DNA of 64,000 bases from Desulfobacterales bacterium (GTDB lineage Bacteria; Desulfobacterota; Desulfobacteria; Desulfobacterales; SURF-7): positions 1 through 64,000 of the forward strand of contig JANQFQ010000115.1 of assembly GCA_028277765.1 (NCBI GenBank), written 5' to 3'. The notes beneath the pieces were generated by a model, which saw only the letters and a list, made by a program, of their open reading frames with translations, was not told the origin of the DNA and did no database searches. Below are positions 43,176 through 52,942 of the stretch, piece by piece. Position 1 is the first letter of the stretch; each line of letters opens with the position of its first letter. The position numbers and the translations under genes are program-made.

Positions 43176-43270
43176 GGATAACCCCCGAATGGACCCGGGT
43201 TATCAGGATGCTGAATAAGCCAAAGATAACCCGGGTTCATTCATTAATCTTTTTTTGAAGGGGACATATC

Positions 43271-43915
43271 ATGAACGCGACAGCAGAACATATACTGGGA
43301 AGAATAAAACTTGGGGAAAAAACGTTGTTTGGATTTTCTACCGATACAGTTATGTTTCTCAGTATCCTGATTGCCGTGAATATACAGTTGATCCTGGGCA
43401 GCATCAGCAGTTCCCTGATCTATTTCCCTTCAGCAGTGGGTAATGGAGAATGGTGGCGGGTGTTCACGCATCCATTTGTGCATGTTACCTGGTACCACTT
43501 TCTACTGGATGCAGGCGCGTTTATGATTATTTACGCAGGGCTTGAAGATAAACGAATATTAAACAGGCTCATGTATGTATTTGCCTGCGGTGGGGGGAGT
43601 CTTGGAGCGGTTCTCCTGTTTTCACCATCTGTAAATACCCAGGGGCTTTGCGGTATTTCCGGCATTGCCCATGGTCTCATGGCGATATCAGCATTGGAAA
43701 TGATGCAAAGCAAAAACAATTTTAAAATTGGAATAGGATGCCTGGTCGTACTGAGTGCTAAATGCGTATATGAGATTATTACCGGCGATGTGTTCTTCGC
43801 CTTCCTTCATTTCAGCCTGTGCGGTTCACCACTGGTAGCATGTCACGCAGGCGGCGTTGTCGGAGGGGTTGCATCCTTTTTATTAATGAGGCAGAAGCCT
43901 TTTGCAAAGCGCTAA
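43271..43915 (+). CDS. rrtA: Rhombosortase-like rhomboid intramembrane protease
   Basis: This 214-residue multipass protein has about six membrane helices. NGEWWRVFTHPFVHVTWYHF is the characteristic loop following helix 1 of rhombosortases. GISGIAHG places the catalytic Ser at S130, and the partner His is H192 in ACHAGGVVGG. Rhombosortases cleave C-terminal sorting tails of exported proteins. The adjacent upstream gene has exactly such a tail, and only 95 bases separate them. GAAGGGG precedes the start. No other tail-bearing protein was found in this window, which suggests a one-enzyme/one-substrate pair. Confidence 0.82.
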   Translation: MNATAEHILGRIKLGEKTLFGFSTDTVMFLSILIAVNIQLILGSISSSLIYFPSAVGNGEWWRVFTHPFVHVTWYHFLLDAGAFMIIYAGLEDKRILNRLMYVFACGGGSLGAVLLFSPSVNTQGLCGISGIAHGLMAISALEMMQSKNNFKIGIGCLVVLSAKCVYEIITGDVFFAFLHFSLCGSPLVACHAGGVVGGVASFLLMRQKPFAKR

Positions 43916-43969
43916 GGGAAGGGAGCATAGAGATATGAAAGCAAGAAGAATAAAAAACAGAGTGTATGA

Positions 43970-44190
43970 TGTCATACTGAGAAGTAGAGGGTACAGAGTG
44001 TACGGGATAGGATACAGGATACAGGGTATCGGGTGCAGGGAATTTGGCTTTTGGAATTTAGATTTTGGATTGGAGGAATGGGAGATTGAGGACCCAGAAG
44101 AGTTTGATTTGGGGTATTTTAGGTATTGACCCTCCGTCGCTAAAGCTATGGAGGGCAGGGGATTAGGGAATAGGGTGTAGGGGCGGCCCC
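43970..44190. repeat. Low-complexity repeats and hairpins
   Basis: G-rich near-repeats such as GGGATAGGATACAGGATACA (44004-44023) and a CCCTCC ... GGAGGG hairpin near 44130-44156 fill the gap between the rhombosortase and the MFS-acyltransferase gene. A frame stays open through it but the composition looks non-coding. Confidence 0.55.
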
Positions 44191-44241
44191 GTGCCTGCCC
44201 GATCCGTAGATATTAATAAAGGTGGAAAAATTAAGGTAAAA

Positions 44242-46281
44242 ATGATAACGTATCCTGCAATTAATTTTAAATTTCCTTCAGCAAGACCAATCTTCCGGAA
44301 CATTTTTTCAAAGAGCGTGAAGCAAAACATGGAGAGTGATAAACAAAAAAGCAAGAGCAATGAAAAGAGCCAGTTCGGCCTTCTGACAACTAGACGGTTC
44401 GCCCCTTTTTTCAGCACGCAGTTCCTTGGTGCTTTTAATGATAATGTGTATAAGAATGCTTTAGTTCTTTTAATTGCCTGGTCAACAGTGACAGTGATCG
44501 CTGATAATGCAGATCGTTTAATAAATTTTTCTGCTGGTATTTTCATCCTGCCATTTTTCCTGTTTGCTGCGATAGCAGGACAACTGGCTGATAAATATGA
44601 CAAGGGAAAAATTATCAGGTGGATAAAACTAGCGGAAATCGTTATCATGGGATGCGCGACAATTGCTTTTTTCTTTGACAGTTTTTTCGCACTTATCCTG
44701 ATTCTGTTTTTAATGGGAACCCAATCCAGCTTTTTTGCACCAGTCAAATACAGTATTATACCTGACCACCTAAAACCAAAAGAAATTGTCGGTGGCAATG
44801 CCATGGTTGGAATGAGTACGAATGTGTCCATTCTTCTAGGTACAATTATTGGAGGTCTTCTTATACAGATTGAACATGAAGTGAGTTTCAGATTGGGGAA
44901 TATGACTGTGAACTTGGATCCGCGTATGTGGATCTGTCTGGTTGTCTGTTTTACTGCTTTTGTCGGATGGCTATCCAGCCGGTATATCCCGTCAGCTCCT
45001 CCGCCCTCACCGGATCTTAAAATTAGCTGGAATCCATTTACCCAGGCATGGAAGACTATCCAATATGGCAGGAAGGTCCATTCCGTGTTTCTCTCCATTT
45101 TGGCAATCTCATGGTTCTGGTTCCTCGGCATGGCGTATTTGACACAACTTCCAAAATTTACGAATGAGGTTCTTCAGGCATCAAAAAATGTTTATATCGT
45201 ACTCATGTCCATGTTTATCATAGGCACAGGATTAGGTGCTTTGTTGTGCGAAAAACTTTCTGGAAGAAAGGTTGAGCTGGGTCTTGTTCCCCTTGGTTCC
45301 ATTGGATTAAGTATTTTCGGGTGCGATCTTTTTTTTAGCTATACAACTCCGGCTGTGGGCAGTGAAATCGGTCTTGTTCCGTTCCTGCAGACACCAGGCA
45401 ATTATAGGATTCTGTTTGACCTGTTAATGATTGGCGTATTTGGTGGTTTTTATTATATTCCCCTGCTGGCGTTTATTCAGAAGCGGACCGCTCCGGAATA
45501 CCGGTCACGCGTGATAGCAGCCAGCAACATCATGAACGCACTGTTCATGGTGATGTCAGCAGGGGCCGGCTTTGTGCTGCTCGGGTATGCCGGCCTGACA
45601 ATACCCCAGTTTTTTCTGGTTCTCGCATTAGCCAATGTACTGGTCGCCATTTACATCTACACGGTCGTTCCGGAATTTGTCGTTCGTTTCCTCATCTGGA
45701 TGCTGACCCATACCATGTACAGGGTTAAGCATACTGGTTTTGATAACATACCGGATGAAGGGGCGGCCGTGATTGTATGTAATCACGTGAGCTACGTTGA
45801 CGGCCCCCTTATCGGCGGGGCCTGCCGCAGGCCGGTGAGGTTTGTCATGTTCGAACCGATTTACAAGCTTCCAGTGCTGAATTTTATTTTCCGGACAGGA
45901 AAAGCGATACCGATCAATTCCCAGCGGAAAAACCCAGAGACATTTGAGAAAGCGTTTGAACAGATCGCCCAGGCCCTTGATGATGGTGAAGTGATCTGTA
46001 TCTTCCCTGAAGGGCGGCTTACCACGGACGGTGAGACAGCAAGATTCAGGAAAGGGATTGAAAAGATCATTGAACGGAACCCGGTTCCGGTTGTTCCCAT
46101 GGCGCTCAAGGGGATGTGGGGGAGTTTTTTCAGCCATAAGGGAGGGCCGGCACTTACAGGATTACCAAAACGCTTCTGGTCAAAAATCGAACTGGTCGCG
46201 GGTGAGCCGGTCATGCCGGAGGATGTAACAGCAGCTAAGATGCAGGAAGCGGTGGAGAAACTCATAGGAAAATATCAATAG
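44242..46281 (+). CDS. LplT-like transporter/PlsC acyltransferase fusion
   Basis: This roughly 680-residue inner-membrane protein has an N-terminal MFS domain (about 12 helices, residues about 45-445; opening FGLLTTRRFAPFFSTQFLGA) like the lysophospholipid flippase LplT. A PlsC-type acyltransferase follows with the HX4D motif in NHVSYVD (H515, D520) and FPEGR (588-592). The larger Aas-type proteins add an AMP-binding acyl-ACP synthetase, which is missing here. It would re-acylate imported lysophospholipids. ATG 44242 is preferred (AAGGTAAAA before it); starts at 44191 and 44329 are possible. The DUF2339 operon follows 15 bases downstream. Confidence 0.85.
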   Translation: MITYPAINFKFPSARPIFRNIFSKSVKQNMESDKQKSKSNEKSQFGLLTTRRFAPFFSTQFLGAFNDNVYKNALVLLIAWSTVTVIADNADRLINFSAGIFILPFFLFAAIAGQLADKYDKGKIIRWIKLAEIVIMGCATIAFFFDSFFALILILFLMGTQSSFFAPVKYSIIPDHLKPKEIVGGNAMVGMSTNVSILLGTIIGGLLIQIEHEVSFRLGNMTVNLDPRMWICLVVCFTAFVGWLSSRYIPSAPPPSPDLKISWNPFTQAWKTIQYGRKVHSVFLSILAISWFWFLGMAYLTQLPKFTNEVLQASKNVYIVLMSMFIIGTGLGALLCEKLSGRKVELGLVPLGSIGLSIFGCDLFFSYTTPAVGSEIGLVPFLQTPGNYRILFDLLMIGVFGGFYYIPLLAFIQKRTAPEYRSRVIAASNIMNALFMVMSAGAGFVLLGYAGLTIPQFFLVLALANVLVAIYIYTVVPEFVVRFLIWMLTHTMYRVKHTGFDNIPDEGAAVIVCNHVSYVDGPLIGGACRRPVRFVMFEPIYKLPVLNFIFRTGKAIPINSQRKNPETFEKAFEQIAQALDDGEVICIFPEGRLTTDGETARFRKGIEKIIERNPVPVVPMALKGMWGSFFSHKGGPALTGLPKRFWSKIELVAGEPVMPEDVTAAKMQEAVEKLIGKYQ

Positions 46282-46295
46282 TATAAGGAGGAGTT

Positions 46296-49200
46296 ATGGG
46301 GGCGATATTATGGTTTTTCCTTTTTATATTGATCATCATAATGTTTGTTAAAGTGGGGAATATCAAGCAGACTATGTTGACAAGAATCGAGTGGATGAGT
46401 CAGACAATTCAAGACCTCAGGATGCAGGTTTATGATCTTGAACAAAGGTCTCGCAAAAAAACAGTAGAAAAAGCGGAACCTGAAACCATCAAGGAAGAAC
46501 CAATAATTGAAGAGCCAGCCGATAAACAAGCCGATGAGCCAGACACTATACCAAAAGATAAATCTAAATCTATAGAGTCCTATGAATTCATAAAATCACC
46601 ACGATCCCTTCCATCGACAGAGTTGCATGAAAAAGAGCCGGTTGAAGACGATATTGATAGTGAGCCGGCCGTCCATCATGAACCTGACGTTGAGCCTGAA
46701 CCGGAACTTGATCCTGAGCCGGAATTGCTTAAAAAATGGAAAGCATTTAAAGAGAATGTAGACTGGGAACAGTTTACCGGCACGAAGCTTTTTGCCTGGC
46801 TTGGGGGATTAGCATTATTTATTGGCGCTGGTTTTGCTGTTAAACACACCATCGATGCAAACCTCATTTCTCCCACCGTGCGACTTGTTCTTGGGGCGAT
46901 AACCGGTCTTGGTTTAATCATTGCTTCATTTCTATTTAAACGGGTGCGCTATGATATTATGCGTCACACGCTTGCTGCAGGCGGTATTGGTGTGCTTTAC
47001 ACCGTTATTTTTGCTGCTACCCTATACTATCATTTTCTCCATGAAATTATTGGTTTTGGTTTTCTTACAATTGTGTCCATCTCAGCTTTTGTTCTGGCGA
47101 TTTTTCACATGGGGATTGCCATATCTGTTCTGGGTGCTATTGGTGCCTATGCCACACCAATTCTTGTGGATACAGGTCATAGTAATCTGATCACACTTCT
47201 AATTTATCTGGCCATTGTTAACATCGGTCTTTACAAGGTCATGCTGCGGCTTAAAACGCCTGGATTGCTTCTGGTCTCGACTGTCGGTACCCTGATTTCA
47301 TTGTCTTGCAGTACTTTTTTAGGGGAACCTTCTCCGACTGCCGGGGTTATTGCTGGCGTGTGGTTAGTCAATATGATTCTTTTCAGCTTTTTTATTGATA
47401 AAATACAGGTTGAATTTGAACAGAACAAATCGATGTTATGGTCGGGTATCATTCTGTATCTGTCTATCCTGGGAATTGCCCTAGTAATAATGATTGACCG
47501 TTCGGGCTGTTCGCCAATGTTTCTATTGACAGCGGGGATTGCAGGTGCTGTTGGGCTGGCAAGGAATAATAAAGGCTGGCACCATCTGGTGATCCCATAT
47601 GCTGTACTGACATTTGTTGCTGCTATTATCTGGACACTGCTTCGTTTCAGACCGGACAGCCCGTCATGGTATTTTTTATTATTTCTTATCTATGGCGTTG
47701 TTGGGGGTATCGGTCCCATTCTATTAATCAAGAAATACGGATTATCAAGAGCGCTATTAAACTGGTTTAAGGTATTCCCAACAGCTATTGCTGGTTTAAG
47801 TTTGATTGTTCTTTTTAAGGATCCCCAAATATCCTTCTGGTTTTGGCCCATGACATTATGTTTGCAAGTCCTGGGCATTTTTGTCAGCCTGTTATTCGGC
47901 TCAGTTTTACAGATAGGCATACTTTCTTTATTTTTGATTGCCGGAGGTGTCCTCTGGTTGAAAAATTTACCCTTTGGTTTTATCAGTTTTGGATTTTACG
48001 GTTTTATTCTTATCTCATGTGCTGTTTTGTGTATAACGATTTTGTTTGTCATTCGAAAACTTCCTGTTTGGATTACTTCTCTCCAGCTGGATCAGGATGA
48101 CAATGCTCCTGATAAACCTTCTCCTGTTCTTACTGAATGGATGACTGCAGCACCTGTAGCCGGAGCTTTTATTCTACTTGCAGCAGCTTTTTTGATGCAA
48201 CGGCCTTTGGTTCCTCATCCGGGTATGGCGACACTGGTATGCTTCCTTGTACTGACATTATCCCTTTGCAAGAGATTTTCGCTTCAACCACTTGGTATGG
48301 TCGCACTGCCAGCAGCTGTATTTTCCGAGGCAGTCTGGATGCTGAGATCTGTAAACAGTATAGACCTTTATTTTTCAACCGTTGTCTGGGCAGGTACTTT
48401 ATTCATTTGTGCACTGATTGTCCCTTTTGTTTTTTATCGATCTTATGAGAAATGGAAAAACGTTTGGATGGCATGGGCCTTTTTTGAACTGTTCCAGGGA
48501 ATATTCTTAATCTGGGGAGCAGATCATCTATGGGAACGTGAACTGTCAGGATGGTTGCCCCTGGTGCTGGCAGCCTTAAAACTACCTTCAGTTGCGATTT
48601 TGATAAAGCATCTTAAAGGAACAGCTGGACGGAATGTTATTCTGGCATGGCACGGGGGTATTCTTCTTTTTTATATGTCATCAGTTCCCATCATGCTGTT
48701 GGATCAGGGATGGATTGGATTAACGCTGGTTTTCGAAGCATCTGCATTACTCTGGCTGAACCAGCGCATAGAACATCCGGGTTTACGATGGGTATCCACA
48801 ATAATGGCACCAATTGGATTGTTTATGTTACTTTCATATTTGCCGTATATGAAAGGAACGGATAGTCTGGTATTGCTAAATTCAGCAGTTATGTCGACCG
48901 CAGCCTGTGTAGTCTCTCTGGCATTTGCTGTACGGCTATCCCCTTTCCCTGAACGGATGCTGAATAAAATCGATTTGCCGGTATTTTTTTTATGGTTAGC
49001 TGTTGGCACCGGCTTTTACCTTGTAAATCTTTTTGTCGCTGATATCTTTGCTGGTTCACAAATCGCAACAGGAAAAACACTTAAATTTCATCCCCATGGA
49101 GATCTCCTGCAATCAATCTGTAACGCTCTTTTGTGGTCGGGCTTTGGAGCTGTTTTGTGGCGGATTAATATTATACCTAAAGCCATGCGCTTTGCTGGAA

Positions 49201-50159
49201 TGATTATACTATGTCTGGGCACAGGCTGGTTACTATCATTCCCGATTTTAAAGCCGATGGCAATTGCGGGAATGAGACCGTTTTTAAATCTTGGCCTTAT
49301 TGCATATTTGCCGCTTATGGCTATTCTTTTCTATCTGTATTTAAAAGAACCCCAGGGAGAAACATCCGCCAGCTTAAAAAATTTATTTTTAGCATTATTT
49401 TTGGTCGCAGGTTTTTTGTGTATAAAAGTGGAAAAGAGCACAATACTCCAGCATGGCCAGGCTTTTGCTGTTTTCAGTAGCCATACTATATCAATGGGAG
49501 TGGGATCAGCTTTTGGCTGGCTGCTATATGGGCTTGGTCTGCTGCTTTGGCCCAGAAGGCTCGACAAACCTTTTAGATACGCCGGTCTGATCCTTATCCT
49601 GTTAGGAATTTTTAAAGCAGCCTTTTTACCGTTTCATTTCAGAAACGCTTTTGGTGCTTTAACGCCGATTGCAAATATGCCGACACTTCTATATGTTTTC
49701 TGTCTAGCCGTACTTGTTTATTTGATCCGGAGGGGTGATGATGAGAACTGGCCATTAGACGCAATAAGCCCCAGGCTTTTCTGGGGAGTTCTTTTCGGGC
49801 TACTTGCTTTTTATTTTCTAAACATTGAAATTGCCAGTGCTTTTGGTATTAAAGGGCGTGCTTTCAGCCTGATGACAGATGGAAACTTGCCTCACCAGCT
49901 GGGATACAGCCTCGGCTGGCTAGTTTTTTCCATTGGCATGCTTGTGACAGGTATTAAGTGGGATTTAGTGAAAGTCCGATGGGCCGCTCTTATCCTTTTA
50001 GTAATAACCGCTCTGAAAATCTTTTTTATGGATCTCTGGTCTCTTGGGCAGTTATACAGGGTTGCTTCTTTTATTGGCCTTGCCGTTGTATTAATTTTAG
50101 TTTCATTCCTTTATCAACGATACTTATCTGATGGGAGGAAAAATGCTGAAAACAACTAA
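46296..50159 (+). CDS. DUF2339 giant multipass membrane protein
   Basis: This 1287-residue protein begins with one membrane helix and a charged, Glu/Pro-rich segment (residues about 45-150, with repeated EPE motifs). More than twenty membrane helices follow. The DUF2339 signature is in WEQFTGTKLFAWLGGLALFI and HTLAAGGIGVLYTVIFA. The function of this family is unknown; it is found in many Gram-negative bacteria next to DUF3999 genes. Here it overlaps the next gene by 17 bases and is followed by a second large envelope protein, making a three-gene unit. GGAGGAG precedes the start. Confidence 0.88.
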   Translation: MGAILWFFLFILIIIMFVKVGNIKQTMLTRIEWMSQTIQDLRMQVYDLEQRSRKKTVEKAEPETIKEEPIIEEPADKQADEPDTIPKDKSKSIESYEFIKSPRSLPSTELHEKEPVEDDIDSEPAVHHEPDVEPEPELDPEPELLKKWKAFKENVDWEQFTGTKLFAWLGGLALFIGAGFAVKHTIDANLISPTVRLVLGAITGLGLIIASFLFKRVRYDIMRHTLAAGGIGVLYTVIFAATLYYHFLHEIIGFGFLTIVSISAFVLAIFHMGIAISVLGAIGAYATPILVDTGHSNLITLLIYLAIVNIGLYKVMLRLKTPGLLLVSTVGTLISLSCSTFLGEPSPTAGVIAGVWLVNMILFSFFIDKIQVEFEQNKSMLWSGIILYLSILGIALVIMIDRSGCSPMFLLTAGIAGAVGLARNNKGWHHLVIPYAVLTFVAAIIWTLLRFRPDSPSWYFLLFLIYGVVGGIGPILLIKKYGLSRALLNWFKVFPTAIAGLSLIVLFKDPQISFWFWPMTLCLQVLGIFVSLLFGSVLQIGILSLFLIAGGVLWLKNLPFGFISFGFYGFILISCAVLCITILFVIRKLPVWITSLQLDQDDNAPDKPSPVLTEWMTAAPVAGAFILLAAAFLMQRPLVPHPGMATLVCFLVLTLSLCKRFSLQPLGMVALPAAVFSEAVWMLRSVNSIDLYFSTVVWAGTLFICALIVPFVFYRSYEKWKNVWMAWAFFELFQGIFLIWGADHLWERELSGWLPLVLAALKLPSVAILIKHLKGTAGRNVILAWHGGILLFYMSSVPIMLLDQGWIGLTLVFEASALLWLNQRIEHPGLRWVSTIMAPIGLFMLLSYLPYMKGTDSLVLLNSAVMSTAACVVSLAFAVRLSPFPERMLNKIDLPVFFLWLAVGTGFYLVNLFVADIFAGSQIATGKTLKFHPHGDLLQSICNALLWSGFGAVLWRINIIPKAMRFAGMIILCLGTGWLLSFPILKPMAIAGMRPFLNLGLIAYLPLMAILFYLYLKEPQGETSASLKNLFLALFLVAGFLCIKVEKSTILQHGQAFAVFSSHTISMGVGSAFGWLLYGLGLLLWPRRLDKPFRYAGLILILLGIFKAAFLPFHFRNAFGALTPIANMPTLLYVFCLAVLVYLIRRGDDENWPLDAISPRLFWGVLFGLLAFYFLNIEIASAFGIKGRAFSLMTDGNLPHQLGYSLGWLVFSIGMLVTGIKWDLVKVRWAALILLVITALKIFFMDLWSLGQLYRVASFIGLAVVLILVSFLYQRYLSDGRKNAENN

Positions 50160-52929
50160 AAAAATCATTGTATGCATATGTCTGCCTTTGATGTTTATTA
50201 CTAATTCAAATGGCGAAGACGACTTCTGGTCAACCCAGCCACAAACCGAAGATATTGAAGCGTCTGTTATAACAACTACTCCCTCAAGTACTTTACAGCA
50301 AGAAACGTCTCAAAAAGTCAACGAACATTATGATGATGAAAACTGGCTGACACAGGCTCGGATTGACGTACCCTCTCCGGGTATGGTTGAGGCTGTTTTT
50401 ATGCCAGAACTTCATTGGAATGGACGATCAAGAGCTTATTTCATGAAAAATCAAATGGATATCTGTTTATATGGACCTGAAGAGAATCCGCGTGCATTTG
50501 AATTGTTCTGGCGAGAAAAGGGGAAAGAAAAAAGCCTTTTTTTAGAAAAAACAAGCATTGAACTTAATGCTGATAAACAACTGGTATGGGAAGGTTGTGC
50601 TCCTGAGAAACTTAATATTAAAAAGGTAATTATTGATATTTCTGATTCTAATTATGTCGGGAAAGTGGATATAGAAGGATTGAGCGATACCGGGTGGGTA
50701 TGGCTGGCAAAGAATGCAGCCTTGTATAAAAACAACCGGCTTAACCAGGCAGATATAACCATAAATAAAGGTATGTATCAGAAATTCAGATTATATTTCA
50801 GCGGATATAACAAAGAATATCATGAGATACCTCTTTTTGTTAACACTGTCAAAATTGTTGGAGAACCTTCGGGAAGAGATTATGCAACGGTTCTTTTCAA
50901 ACCTGGGTATGAAGAGGCAAAAAATGATCAAGGATCTGAAATAAGGATTGTGCTGCCTGGATTAGGTATCTGGATTGACAAAATAGATATTACAACCAGT
51001 GCTCTTTTCAAAGGATCATGGAACATAGGTCATGAAAAAGTTGTCCTTGGGAAAAAGGGATACTCGCAGATTAAACACGGCAATATATCTCATGTTGATA
51101 ATAACAAACAAACCTTCTCTATAGATGTCGGGGAGCAATGGGAAGGACGTGTGCTCATTGTTCGGATGCATTCAAAAGATTATTTTGGCAAAGCTGAACA
51201 GGTAAATATCCATGCCAGAGTTCCAAGAATGGTTTTTTTCGCAGATAAAGCCGGCAACTATATAATCAGGACAGGTTGCGGGAAAAACACAAAGATATTG
51301 GATGTGGCGGGTGATAGGGAAAGAGATGTTGAACACGAACTTGCTTTTGAAAAAATTGAGCGCAACCATCAATGGCGCCCGGAAAATCTTATTGAGAAAT
51401 ATAATATCAAAGGGGGGCCTTTTACTAAAAAGGGATATACATGGGGAGCTGACGTTCAAATCCAAGACCCGGGTTTTTATCAGTTGGTTCTTAATGAACA
51501 GGCCTGTCTTGAAGAAAAAGTTGAAGGTTTGAGACTTGTTAAGAACCAAAAGCAGATTCCTTATATTATCGGACCGCAGGAAGAACGTAAAATTCTGCTT
51601 GAAACAACAAAAGAATATGATGATGTAAACAATCGAACAACCTGGACAATGAAGCTGCCGTTTGCTTCTGCCCAATGGAAAGAGATTCAACTAAAGGCTA
51701 AAGGTATCTTTGTCCGAACCCTTTTGTTTAAGAAACATACACCAGGGATGATAGGCTGGCAGCCATTTAAAACAATCCGCTGGACAAGCAAAGATAATCA
51801 AGCAACTGTTTTTAAATTAGGATTGGAAAGTTTCCCGGAAGATCAGGATGAAATCCAACTTGTCATCAATCATGGTGATAATCAGCCCCTGGCGCTTGAC
51901 GAAATTAATGTGCTTTATAAAGCCAGGGATATATTCTTCCTTGCAGATAAAACAGGTGATTATGAATTGTACGGCGGCAATCCCCATTCAAAAGGAGCCT
52001 CTTACAAAGATCTTGAAATTATAATGGATCATCTTCTTGATGCTGTGCCAAAACAGGTAAACATGAGCGACATTAAGATGATTGAACATCAAGAAGTGAA
52101 AAGTGTTTCAAGCGGAGATATTGGCGGACCTTTTGACAGTAAGGGCTATACATGGACATCTAAAATCAGTGGCATCTCAAAACCCGGCTTTTACCAATTA
52201 AGCCTAAATCAGCGCGCTTCACTTGAAAAAAACAGACGTGGTTTAAGATTGGTCAAGGATGACACACAAATTCCATATTTTATGGGAAATAAACAAAAAA
52301 GAGAGATAGAGATTAAAGCAGAAAGTGAGTACAATCGAAAAGACAACAAAACATCCTGGCTCATCAGACTGCCCCAACCTTCATACCACTGGCACGCCAT
52401 CCAGTTATACACGGATGGTATATTTGATCGAACACTTGTTTTTGAAATTCGTAAGCCAGGAAAAACCGGCTGGCAGCCATGGCGTCGTCATCGCTGGACA
52501 AATCGTAGCAAAGGGGAAACCATGTTTGCCATTCAATTAAGAGATTTTCCCAAGGATTTAGTGGAGATGCGCCTGGTTATTAAACATGGAGATAACCAGC
52601 CTATTGAAATTAGTAAAATTAAGGCTGTCTATATGACCCAGGACCTTTTTTTTGTTGCACGGAGTACTGGTGGTTTTGAGCTTGCTGGGGGGAATCCCGA
52701 TGCTGGTGCTCCATCCTATGATCTTGCATTGATACAAAATCACCTTTTGAAAAGTGAACCGATAAAAATTGATATGGATGATCTTGAAGAATTAAAACCA
52801 GCCGAGTGGGAAGCACGGTTAACTCATATGTTCAGTGAACAGGGGTGGGGATTATATGTTGTACTTGGTATTGTTACCATGATTTTATTGGTTGTCATTG
52901 TAAAGCTGTTTCCAAAAGAAGAAGAATAA
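50143..52929 (+). CDS. DUF3999-like periplasmic protein with a C-terminal membrane anchor
   Basis: This 928-residue protein starts at ATG 50143 with GGAGG upstream. A signal peptide (about 1-26) leads to a long beta-rich periplasmic region and one C-terminal membrane helix (about 905-923) with a KLFPKEEE tail. Three internal repeats are visible: RMVFFADKAGNYII, DIFFLADKTGDYELYGGNP and DLFFVARSTGGFELAGGNP. GGPFTKKGYTWGADVQI is also echoed by GGPFDSKGYTWTSKISG. The position after DUF2339 is where DUF3999 proteins usually sit, but this one is much longer, so the assignment is by context and partial similarity. Confidence 0.72.
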   Translation: MLKTTKKIIVCICLPLMFITNSNGEDDFWSTQPQTEDIEASVITTTPSSTLQQETSQKVNEHYDDENWLTQARIDVPSPGMVEAVFMPELHWNGRSRAYFMKNQMDICLYGPEENPRAFELFWREKGKEKSLFLEKTSIELNADKQLVWEGCAPEKLNIKKVIIDISDSNYVGKVDIEGLSDTGWVWLAKNAALYKNNRLNQADITINKGMYQKFRLYFSGYNKEYHEIPLFVNTVKIVGEPSGRDYATVLFKPGYEEAKNDQGSEIRIVLPGLGIWIDKIDITTSALFKGSWNIGHEKVVLGKKGYSQIKHGNISHVDNNKQTFSIDVGEQWEGRVLIVRMHSKDYFGKAEQVNIHARVPRMVFFADKAGNYIIRTGCGKNTKILDVAGDRERDVEHELAFEKIERNHQWRPENLIEKYNIKGGPFTKKGYTWGADVQIQDPGFYQLVLNEQACLEEKVEGLRLVKNQKQIPYIIGPQEERKILLETTKEYDDVNNRTTWTMKLPFASAQWKEIQLKAKGIFVRTLLFKKHTPGMIGWQPFKTIRWTSKDNQATVFKLGLESFPEDQDEIQLVINHGDNQPLALDEINVLYKARDIFFLADKTGDYELYGGNPHSKGASYKDLEIIMDHLLDAVPKQVNMSDIKMIEHQEVKSVSSGDIGGPFDSKGYTWTSKISGISKPGFYQLSLNQRASLEKNRRGLRLVKDDTQIPYFMGNKQKREIEIKAESEYNRKDNKTSWLIRLPQPSYHWHAIQLYTDGIFDRTLVFEIRKPGKTGWQPWRRHRWTNRSKGETMFAIQLRDFPKDLVEMRLVIKHGDNQPIEISKIKAVYMTQDLFFVARSTGGFELAGGNPDAGAPSYDLALIQNHLLKSEPIKIDMDDLEELKPAEWEARLTHMFSEQGWGLYVVLGIVTMILLVVIVKLFPKEEE

Positions 52930-52942
52930 AAGGAGGGAAAAC

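Noticed and set aside
43935-44129. A small frame starting MKARRIKNRVYDVIL
   Set aside because: It runs through low-complexity repeat DNA and its residues reflect the repeat, not a protein.
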